Assembly (NCBI RefSeq): GCF_002794255.1 | Contig: NZ_PGGW01000033.1 | Coordinates: forward strand, 1 to 48,318 | DNA length: 48,318 bases | Direction of reading: 5' to 3' | Source: Streptomyces carminius | GTDB taxonomy: Bacteria; Actinomycetota; Actinomycetes; Streptomycetales; Streptomycetaceae | Shown here: positions 41,906 through 48,318 of the stretch, one piece after another | Layout: the number at the start of each line of letters is the position of its first letter | How positions within the stretch are numbered: position 1 is the first letter of the stretch | Position numbers and translations under genes: made by a program | The notes under the pieces: generated by a model | The model's database searches: none | Seen by the model: only the letters and a program-made list of their open reading frames with translations | What the model was told of the DNA's origin: nothing

Positions 41906-44900
41906 GGCAGGAGTCCTTGGCGGTGTCGCTGCTGCTGTGCGTGGGCGGGGTTGTCCAGGGTGGTGTCCACGATCGTTTTTCCGTGCTGATCGTAGGCTTC
42001 GAGCTGGATGTACTTCGGTACGGAGTCTTTCTGGTCGTCGCTGTACTCCAGGTAGACGTTGTAGGTGACGATCTTTCCGTCTTTTTCGACCGCGTTGTGG
42101 ATGGCTTGTTCGAAGTCCCGCATCTCGGGGCTGTTCGTCGGGTTCTGCGTGATGGTGAACAGGTTGTCCAGGGTGTCGCCGGAGCCGCCGAGCATCCGGG
42201 CGAGCAGGTGGCCTCGTGCCTGGTTGTAGTCGCCGCCGAGGAAGCCGGGCGGTCTGAGGGAGTTGTCGGCGTGGGTGCCCTCGTCCAGCATGTCGCGGGT
42301 GATGGTCGCGTTCATCTCGTAGGGGCGGCCGTGCTCGTCGCGGGTGAAGGTGACCCGTCCGCCCCAGGTGGGGTCGGCTTCGCAGCCGGCCAGGCCGAGG
42401 GGGTCGGCCAGGGTGAAGGGGTTGGGGACGTAGGCGTAGTGGTTGATGGCGGGTGCGAGGCCGAGCGGGTCGGGGGTGAGGTAGCGGCCGAGGTCGGGGT
42501 CGTAGTAGCGGTTGAGGTTGTAGTGGAGGCCGGTTTCGGGGTCGTAGTACTGGCCGGGGTAGCGCAGCGGGGTGTAGGCGGTGGCGTCGCGGTTCCATTG
42601 GGTGGCGCCCCAGGTGGTGCTGCGTGTGCGCCAGGCGATGTCGCCGTCGGGGTTGATGAGTTCGCTGGGGCTGCCGTCGAGGTGGGCGACGATCGCGAAG
42701 AAGCGCCGGTCAATCTCTTGCTGGGCGGCGTCGGTTTTCGTCTCGCGCTGGGCGAGCGGGTTGAGGCCGGTGTAGTCCCAGGTGAGGGTGGTGTGGTCGG
42801 TGGTTTCCTCGGCCAGGTGCGCGCCGTCCCAGCAGTAGGTGGTGGTCTGCTGGGGGTGGCCGTCGGCGTCCAGGCGCTGTTTGGCGGTGCGCCGTCCCAG
42901 GGCGTCGTAGCAGTAGCGCCAGTGGGTGCCGTGGGGGGTCTGGGTGTGGGTGAGGCGGTCTTCGGCGTCCCAGCGGAAGTGCCAGGTGAGGGTCTTGCCG
43001 GACAGGGTGGTGGTCTGGCGGCGGATCAGGCGGCCGGCGGCGTCGTAGTGGTAGCGGGTGCGCCCGGCAGCGGTGATGCGGGTGCCCTGCTGGGTGCGGG
43101 GGCCGGTGGTGTCCTGGCCGGGGGCCTGGGTGGGCAAGGTGGTGTGGGTCTGGTCGCCGGCCGCGTTGTAGGCGTAGGTCTCGCTCCAGTTGCGGGCCTG
43201 GACGGCGGTGATGCGGCCGGAGGCGTCCAGGGTGAAGGTACGGCGGCCGGTCAGGCTGTCGTCGATGGCGGTGGGGGCGCCGTCGGGGCGGTAGGTGAAG
43301 GTGCGGGTCAGCAGGTCGGTGCCGGGTACGGTCAGGGCCTGGCCGGTGAGGCGGCCGACGGCGTCCCAGGTGTGGTGGAGGGCGAGGCGGCCGTCGAGGT
43401 TCCGGGTGGTTTCGCGGCCCAGCGCGTCGCGGTCGAAGCGGAAGGTGTGCTCGCCTGCGGTGTAGGTGGCCAGGCCTTGCGGGGTGTAGGTGAGGGTGCT
43501 GGTGGCGCCGGAGGGGGTGCGGCGGTGGGTGCGGCGGCCGGCGGTGTCGTAGGCGAGGGTGAGGGTGCTGCCGTTGACGGTTTCGGCCACCACCCGTCCG
43601 GCGGCGTCGTGTGCGATGTCGATGGTGGCGTGGGCGTTGGTCAGGCGTGAGAGGTGGCCGGCCGCGTCGTGGGTGAAGGTGGAGACCGAGCCGTCGTCGT
43701 GGCGGAGTTCGGTGACGCGGCCCAGCACGTCGCGTGCGAAGGTCAGGGACTGGCCGGCGGCGTTGGTGCGGCGGGTCAGGCGGCCGGCCGGGTCGTGTTC
43801 GTAGGTCACGGTGCGGCCGTCGAAGTCGGTCTCGGCGGTGAGGCGGCCGGCCGCGTCGTAGGTGTAGTGCCAGGTCAGACCCTGGGCGTTGGTGACACCG
43901 GTCAGGCGTAGTTCGGTGTCGTGGGTGAAGCGGTACTCGCCGTCGGTGGTGCGGGTGGTGGTGGGCTGGTCGAAGTGGGTGAAGGTGTGGGTGCGGGTGC
44001 GGCCCATGCGGTCGGTGTGGCTGAGCAGGTTGCCTTCGCTGTCCCAGGTCCATTCCTCCCGGGTGCCGTCCGGCAGTTCCCGCCAGGCCGGCTTGCCCTG
44101 GATGGTCCAGCCTTGGCGCACGGTGTTGCTCAGGGCGTCGGTGGCCGAGGTGACGCGGCCGAAGGTGTCCCGGGTGCAGGTGGCGGTCGCGCCGTCGGGT
44201 GCGGTGACCGCCACCGGGAGGCCGGCCGGGTTGGGGGTGACTCTCGTGGTCTGGCCCAGGGCGTCGCGGATGGCGGTCAGGTGGCCGTGGGCGTTGACCG
44301 TGTAGTGGGTGGTCGCGCCGGCCGGGTCGGTGGAGGCCAGGAGGTTGCCGCGGTCGTCGTAGGTGTAGCGCACCTGTCGTCCGCCGCGTTCGGTGACCTC
44401 AACGGGCAGGTGCAGCTCGTTGTAGGCGGCGGTGGTGCGTACCCCGTCGGGGGCGGTCATCGCCGTGAGGTTGCCGTGGGCATCGCGCTCGAAGCGCGTG
44501 GTGTGGCCCAGGGCGTCGGTGACGGTCAGCAGCTGGTCGTGGCGGTCGAAGTCGAAGTGCGTGGTGTGGCCGAGCGGGTCGGTTTCGGCGATGACCTGTT
44601 GGAGCTGGTTGATGCGGTAGGTCGTGGTGGCGCCGGTGGAGTCGGTGAAGCGCGTGGTGCGGTGGCCGTCCGCGTCGGCGGGCTCGTAGGCGAAGGTGGA
44701 GGACAAAACGCCTGCCGGGCCGATCGTGCGGGTGACTCGTCCTTCGGTGTCGTACACGTAGCGGTAGGTGGAGTCGTTGCGGTCCCTCCAGGAGGTGACC
44801 CGGCCGGCGTCGTCGTAGGTGAGCGTCAGCGGCGGGCCGGAGGAGTTCGTCACGGCGGTCAGGTGGCCGGCCTCGTCGTAGCCGAAAGCAGCGACCTGGA

Positions 44901-46626
44901 CGGGGCCGTCGGGGGTGCGCAGGGACAGTGCCGTGACGCGCCCGGGGCCGGCCTCGCAGGTGACCTCGATCCGGTAGCCGCCGTCGTGGAGTACCGCGGT
45001 GGGCAGCCCGCCGGCGCCGCGGGTGAGGTGGACGGTGGTGCCGTTGCGGTCTGTGATCTCGCTCAGCCAGTACAGGGTGTCCTGGTACGGGCTGCCGGTG
45101 AAGAAACGTGTCAGGCCCGAGCGGTGGTCGGTGATGGTGTAGGTCACCTCGCCCAGCGCGCTGCGCTCGGCGAAGGCCAGGGGGAGCCGGTCGCCTTCGA
45201 CGGGCCAGACGGGGTCCTTGCCCTCGTCCGGGAGATGGGGGTAGGACAGGACGGCGCCGTCCTCCCGTGCCCACAGTGCTCCCTGGGCGGTCAGCTCCAG
45301 GCGTTCGTCCAGGGTGGAGGCCCAGCTGGGGCCGAACCAGCAGCCGTAGCGGTAGCTGGACAGATGGGTGCGGCGCAAGGCCAGCGGCAGTACACCGGGC
45401 AGGGCCAGATCGGTCTGGGACAGGACCATCTCGCCGCTGGCCACATCCACCGGGTCGGTCTTGCAGCGGCGCTTGGACAGCGAGACGGCCCTCTCCCGCG
45501 GCCGGTCCTGCACCTCCCGCAGGGAACGGGGGCGCTCCGGCCCGCGGCCCGGACCGGGGCCGGGCCGGGCCGCGTCGCCGGGCCCGCGGCCTGGTCCGCG
45601 GCCGCCGCGGTCGTCCCCGCTGACGGTGATTTTGTCGAAGTGGTCGCGGGTGGCGCGCTCGTTGGTCTTGTGGGAGTCGGAGATGTTGCGCACGCCCTTG
45701 GGCAGGCCGCCGCCCATGTGGTCGCCCAGGTGCTTGGTGGCCTTCTCCAAGGAGCCCATCATCTTGTCGGCGACCGTATCGATGGCCTGGGCGATGTCGT
45801 CCTTGCCGCGGGTGCGGTTGTGGTTGCTCTTCGCGCGGGTCAGTTTGCCGGTGGTGCGTCCGTTGAGCGAGACGCTCACCCCGTTGAGCTTCAGGGCGGC
45901 CCGGTCGTGCTCGTCGTGGTCGATGTCCAGCTTGCCCAGCATCCCGCCCAGGTGGGGAACGCCGTCGGCAGAAGCCAGGTTCAAGCCGCCGTCCTTGAGG
46001 CCTTCCTTGCCCGCCTCGCCGACCTGGTTCATATCCACGCCGTCCTGGATGCCCAGGCCGTTGGAGGCGAGCTGGACGACCAGGTCGGCGGCCATGTTCT
46101 CCAGCGCCGCCACCGCCGGCTCGGTCATCGCGGTCACGATCTCCTGGACGGCCAGGTCCAGCATCTCCTTGATCGCCCGCTTGACCGCGATGCGGCAGGC
46201 CTGGATCGCGCCCGCCCCGATCAGCGCGGACAGCCCCGCGGTGAAAGGGGCGGCGGCCAGGGAGATACCGGCCGAGGCTGCGCACGCGGTCAGCTCACCG
46301 ACCGCGACCCATTTGCGGCCCTCGATGATGTCGGCCGCGGCGTCCATGGCGTTGGCGAAGATCCTGGCCGCCTCCGCCAGATCGGCCATGTGCGTGCCCT
46401 TGACCTTGCCCCAGTAGCCCGACAGCGCGGTCAGCGCCTCACTCTGGCCCGAGGAGATCAGCCGCTCCATCCCCTTGTGCGCGGCGTGGGCGTCCTCATC
46501 CACATCATCGGCGAAGTCCCGCAGGTCCTTGGCCATGTCGCGGTAGGCGTCCTCGTCCACGTTGGGCCAGCCCACCCCGATCAGATCAAGGATGGCATCC
46601 ACACCGTCCGGCAGCACCACAGCCAT
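41902..46626 (-). CDS. Rhs/YD-repeat polymorphic toxin with NUC-type nuclease tip
   Basis: 1574 aa from the ATG at 46626 (GGGGGAA upstream; the frame is open to 47343). The N-terminal 260 residues are helical, like a WXG100/secretion-linked domain (GVGWPNVDEDAYRDMAKDLR) with hydrophobic helices near 110-150. A TDPVDVASGEMVLSQTDLAL segment begins the DUF6531/RHS shell, followed by many YD repeats (YTYDDRGNLLASTDPAGATT). The shell ends at YYDPETGLHYNLNRYYDPDL and YVPNPFTLADPLGLAG. The last 130 residues are the toxin: ARGHLLARMLGGSGDTLDNL plus TQNPTNSPEMRDFEQ match the DNA/RNA non-specific endonuclease type with RGH. Likely used against competing bacteria. The next gene is the presumed immunity gene. 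Confidence 0.88.
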   Translation of the reverse strand: MAVVLPDGVDAILDLIGVGWPNVDEDAYRDMAKDLRDFADDVDEDAHAAHKGMERLISSGQSEALTALSGYWGKVKGTHMADLAEAARIFANAMDAAADIIEGRKWVAVGELTACAASAGISLAAAPFTAGLSALIGAGAIQACRIAVKRAIKEMLDLAVQEIVTAMTEPAVAALENMAADLVVQLASNGLGIQDGVDMNQVGEAGKEGLKDGGLNLASADGVPHLGGMLGKLDIDHDEHDRAALKLNGVSVSLNGRTTGKLTRAKSNHNRTRGKDDIAQAIDTVADKMMGSLEKATKHLGDHMGGGLPKGVRNISDSHKTNERATRDHFDKITVSGDDRGGRGPGRGPGDAARPGPGPGRGPERPRSLREVQDRPRERAVSLSKRRCKTDPVDVASGEMVLSQTDLALPGVLPLALRRTHLSSYRYGCWFGPSWASTLDERLELTAQGALWAREDGAVLSYPHLPDEGKDPVWPVEGDRLPLAFAERSALGEVTYTITDHRSGLTRFFTGSPYQDTLYWLSEITDRNGTTVHLTRGAGGLPTAVLHDGGYRIEVTCEAGPGRVTALSLRTPDGPVQVAAFGYDEAGHLTAVTNSSGPPLTLTYDDAGRVTSWRDRNDSTYRYVYDTEGRVTRTIGPAGVLSSTFAYEPADADGHRTTRFTDSTGATTTYRINQLQQVIAETDPLGHTTHFDFDRHDQLLTVTDALGHTTRFERDAHGNLTAMTAPDGVRTTAAYNELHLPVEVTERGGRQVRYTYDDRGNLLASTDPAGATTHYTVNAHGHLTAIRDALGQTTRVTPNPAGLPVAVTAPDGATATCTRDTFGRVTSATDALSNTVRQGWTIQGKPAWRELPDGTREEWTWDSEGNLLSHTDRMGRTRTHTFTHFDQPTTTRTTDGEYRFTHDTELRLTGVTNAQGLTWHYTYDAAGRLTAETDFDGRTVTYEHDPAGRLTRRTNAAGQSLTFARDVLGRVTELRHDDGSVSTFTHDAAGHLSRLTNAHATIDIAHDAAGRVVAETVNGSTLTLAYDTAGRRTHRRTPSGATSTLTYTPQGLATYTAGEHTFRFDRDALGRETTRNLDGRLALHHTWDAVGRLTGQALTVPGTDLLTRTFTYRPDGAPTAIDDSLTGRRTFTLDASGRITAVQARNWSETYAYNAAGDQTHTTLPTQAPGQDTTGPRTQQGTRITAAGRTRYHYDAAGRLIRRQTTTLSGKTLTWHFRWDAEDRLTHTQTPHGTHWRYCYDALGRRTAKQRLDADGHPQQTTTYCWDGAHLAEETTDHTTLTWDYTGLNPLAQRETKTDAAQQEIDRRFFAIVAHLDGSPSELINPDGDIAWRTRSTTWGATQWNRDATAYTPLRYPGQYYDPETGLHYNLNRYYDPDLGRYLTPDPLGLAPAINHYAYVPNPFTLADPLGLAGCEADPTWGGRVTFTRDEHGRPYEMNATITRDMLDEGTHADNSLRPPGFLGGDYNQARGHLLARMLGGSGDTLDNLFTITQNPTNSPEMRDFEQAIHNAVEKDGKIVTYNVYLEYSDDQKDSVPKYIQLEAYDQHGKTIVDTTLDNPAHAQQQRHRQGLLP

Positions 46627-46810
46627 GGGCCTGTTCCCCCTGTCGCCCGTCCCAGCCCCCGCGAGTCGGCCAACTACTCTTCCATACACGCCTGTTGAGC
46701 ACCGACCGGTTTCCGGGCAGGTCACACGAACAGACCAGCAAGACTCCTTGCCAGGCTCTGCCGGGCCGGATACGCCCCACGGCGCCCAGCCCGCAGCAGC
46801 GGCCTGCCCC

Positions 46811-47072
46811 GTTACCTTCTTCGTGGCCCCGAAACGGGGCTCCTGGCCTCCGGGCCCGGCATGACTGTTGCCCCCTGTCGCTCGAATGACCTGGGGGGTG
46901 GTGTCACCGGGCCCGAGGGCACCGACTGACCGCTGATGAGAGGCCCGACCGCCATCCGGCCCGGCGCAAGGCCGGGCCACCTGGGGGTGGCAGGTCTGCG
47001 TAACGTGGATGCGCGCATACGGTGCCAGCGCCCCGAGGCCGGGACGGACACAAGCCACCCTCGGGGGGTACG
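46811..47072 (+). ncRNA. Candidate IS110 bridge RNA region, copy 2
   Basis: The 262 bp before the transposase has the same hairpin-rich organisation as in copy 1, with conserved blocks (GGCCTCCGGGCCCGGCATGA; GGCAGGTCTGCGTAACGTGG) and different short segments near 46878-46885 and 46916-46945 that could be target or donor guide loops. Consistent with the left-end bridge RNA of IS110 elements; not proven. Confidence 0.45.
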
Positions 47073-48281
47073 GTGCTCGACACCAGCGAGATCGCGGTCT
47101 ACCTGGGCCTGGACGTCGGCAAGGGCGACCACCACGGCCACGCTCTGACACCGGCGGGAAAGACCGTCTTCGACAAGCGGCTGCCCAACAGCGAACCGAA
47201 GCTGCGGGCCGTCTTCGACAAGCTCCGCGGGAAGTTTGGCACCGTCCTGGTCGTCGTCGACCAGCCCGCCTCGATCGGCGCCCTGCCGCTGACCGTGGCC
47301 CGGGACACGGGCTGCCACGTCGCCTACCTGCCAGGACTGGCAATGCGGCGGATCGCCGACCTCTACCCCGGCGAGGCCAAGACCGACGCCAAGGACGCGG
47401 CCGTGATCGCGGACGCCGCCCGCACCATGCCCCACACCCTGCGCGCCCTCGACCTCGCCGACGAGACTGCCGCCCAGCTGACCATGCTCGTGGGCTTCGA
47501 CGAGGACCTCACCGGTGAGGCCACCCGCACCTCCAACCGGCTGCGCGGCCTGCTCACCCAATTCCACCCCTCCCTGGAGCGGGTCCTGGGCCCGCGCCTG
47601 GACCACCCGGCGGTCACCCACCTGCTGGAGCGCTTCGGATCCCCGCAGGCCCTGCGCAAGGCCGGCCGCCGCCAGCTGGTCAACCTGCTGCGGCCCAAGG
47701 CCCCGCGTATGGCCGAACGCCTCGTGGGCGACATCTTCGACGCCCTCGACGAACAGACCGTCGTCGTTCCCGGCACCAGCACCCTGGACGTCATCGTGCC
47801 CTCGCTCGCGAGATCCCTGGCCGCCGTCCACCAGCAACGACGGGCCCTGGAAGTCCAGATCAGCGAGCTGTTGGAGGCCCACCCTCTTTCGAAGGTCCTG
47901 ACCTCGATGCCCGGAGTCGGGGTCAGGACCGCAGCCACCCTGCTGGTGACCGTGGGCGATGGCAGCAGCTTCCCCAGCGCCGCCCACCTGGCCTCCTACG
48001 CCGGCCTCGCCCCGGCCACGAAGTCCTCCGGGTCCTCCATCCACGGCGAACACGCCCCACGCACTGGAAACCGGCAGCTCAAACGCGCGATGTTCCTCTC
48101 CGCCTTCGCCGCCCTGCACGACCCGGCCTCCCGCACCTACTACGACAGATGCCGGGCCCGCGGCAAGACCCACACCCAAGCCCTCCTCCGCCTCGCCCGC
48201 CATCGCATCAGCGTGCTGTTCGCCATGCTCCGCGACGGCACCTTCTACGAACCCCGCACCTCCGAAGCAACCGCCGCATGA
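47073..48281 (+). CDS. IS110-family transposase (DEDD + Transposase_20)
   Basis: 402 aa from the GTG at 47073, with a GGGGGG ribosome-binding site 5 bases before it (an ATG at 47022 gives a longer, less conserved start). The N-terminal RuvC-like DEDD domain has LGLDVGKGDH and EAKTDAKDAAVIADAART. The C-terminal domain has LTSMPGVGVRTAATLLVTVG and LASYAGLAPATKSSGSSIHG, including the region of the catalytic Ser. The frame runs uninterrupted to TAG-free DPASRTYYDRCRARGKTHTQ and its TGA at 48279-48281. It acts with a bridge RNA to recombine donor and target without target duplication. It is about 15 residues longer than copy 1 in the N-terminal domain. Confidence 0.9.
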   Translation: MLDTSEIAVYLGLDVGKGDHHGHALTPAGKTVFDKRLPNSEPKLRAVFDKLRGKFGTVLVVVDQPASIGALPLTVARDTGCHVAYLPGLAMRRIADLYPGEAKTDAKDAAVIADAARTMPHTLRALDLADETAAQLTMLVGFDEDLTGEATRTSNRLRGLLTQFHPSLERVLGPRLDHPAVTHLLERFGSPQALRKAGRRQLVNLLRPKAPRMAERLVGDIFDALDEQTVVVPGTSTLDVIVPSLARSLAAVHQQRRALEVQISELLEAHPLSKVLTSMPGVGVRTAATLLVTVGDGSSFPSAAHLASYAGLAPATKSSGSSIHGEHAPRTGNRQLKRAMFLSAFAALHDPASRTYYDRCRARGKTHTQALLRLARHRISVLFAMLRDGTFYEPRTSEATAA

Positions 48282-48318
48282 CCAACACGGGCTTGATGAA
48301 AGACATAGAGGCACCCCC

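Larger units (their letters stand above)
46811..48318 (+). mobile_element. IS110-family element, copy 2 (apparently intact)
   Basis: From GTTACCTTCTTCG to GACATAGAGGCACCCCC at the last base of the window. The left end matches copy 1, and the right end coincides with the window edge, so its right flank is unknown. No terminal inverted repeats. It lies upstream of the Rhs gene and is divergent from it. Confidence 0.8.

Noticed and set aside
43921..46698. 925-codon plus-strand ORF opposite the Rhs gene
   Set aside because: Shadow caused by high third-position GC; composed mostly of Gly, Val and Ala without domains.
46627..47343. Upstream extension of the Rhs ORF into the IS110 element
   Set aside because: The reading frame is open by chance; the ATG at 46626 has a ribosome-binding site, and the extension is antisense to the IS.

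Overview
The window is very GC-rich, with long overlapping ORFs, many GTG starts and strong third-position GC, which points to Streptomyces or a close relative. Two signs say it belongs to a linear replicon (linear plasmid or chromosome arm). The first is an adjacent tap-tpg pair, encoding the telomere-associated protein and the terminal protein, at 15.4-19.4 kb. The second is a cluster of short palindromes with TGC loops in the first 110 bases, which resembles a Streptomyces telomere. The sequence stops exactly at the right end of an IS110-family element that has a second copy at 3.7-5.1 kb, so the right edge is probably a repeat-caused contig break.

Layout. 0-0.4 kb: telomere-like palindromes and non-coding DNA. 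0.4-3.7 kb: a His-repeat membrane protein, then a graspetide RiPP cluster read leftward (tgmA fragment, tgmB ATP-grasp ligase, tgmC PIMT-like methyltransferase); the precursor gene is cut by an IS110 element (3.7-5.1 kb). 5.1-8.6 kb: a leftward group of a ComF-like phosphoribosyltransferase, a DprA-like protein, a HAD-phosphoribosyltransferase fusion and a small protein. 8.8-13.0 kb: an Mrr-like nuclease gene that runs into a Tn3 transposase remnant, a small gene plus an ECF-type sigma factor with a predicted C-terminal membrane anchor, and a broken resolvase. 13.1-19.4 kb: helicase, tpg and an unusual tap fused to Phd-like and DnaB/RecA-like domains.

19.5-25.4 kb: a frameshifted gene, a HEPN/zinc-ribbon gene, a PIN remnant and a two-gene Septu-like ATPase + HNH module. 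25.4-30.2 kb: a graveyard of frameshifted or truncated genes (DUF2750, GNAT, CoiA-like, IS3, DsbA-like, ISL3) among a few intact ones (DUF1877, a two-TM protein, a lipoprotein). 30.3-37.0 kb: a receptor-type Ser/Thr kinase and plasmid-type hypothetical genes, including a PD-(D/E)XK-like protein divergent from a zinc-finger protein across a shared inverted repeat. 37.2-40.6 kb: a sigma-like regulator coupled to a 664-aa protein ending in an SsgA-like domain, divergent from a small membrane protein. 40.63-40.94 kb: a 308-bp Tn3-type miniature inverted-repeat element. 41.2-46.6 kb: an Rhs/YD-repeat polymorphic toxin with a nuclease tip and a coupled SUKH-Lsr2 fusion as presumed immunity protein. 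46.8-48.3 kb: the second IS110 copy, with an intact transposase.

Functionally this is an accessory region that combines linear-end replication, antiviral or competition modules (Mrr, HEPN, Septu-like, Rhs, possibly the DprA/PRTase set), a peptide natural product locus and decaying mobile DNA. All calls come from reading the sequence; no database search was run.
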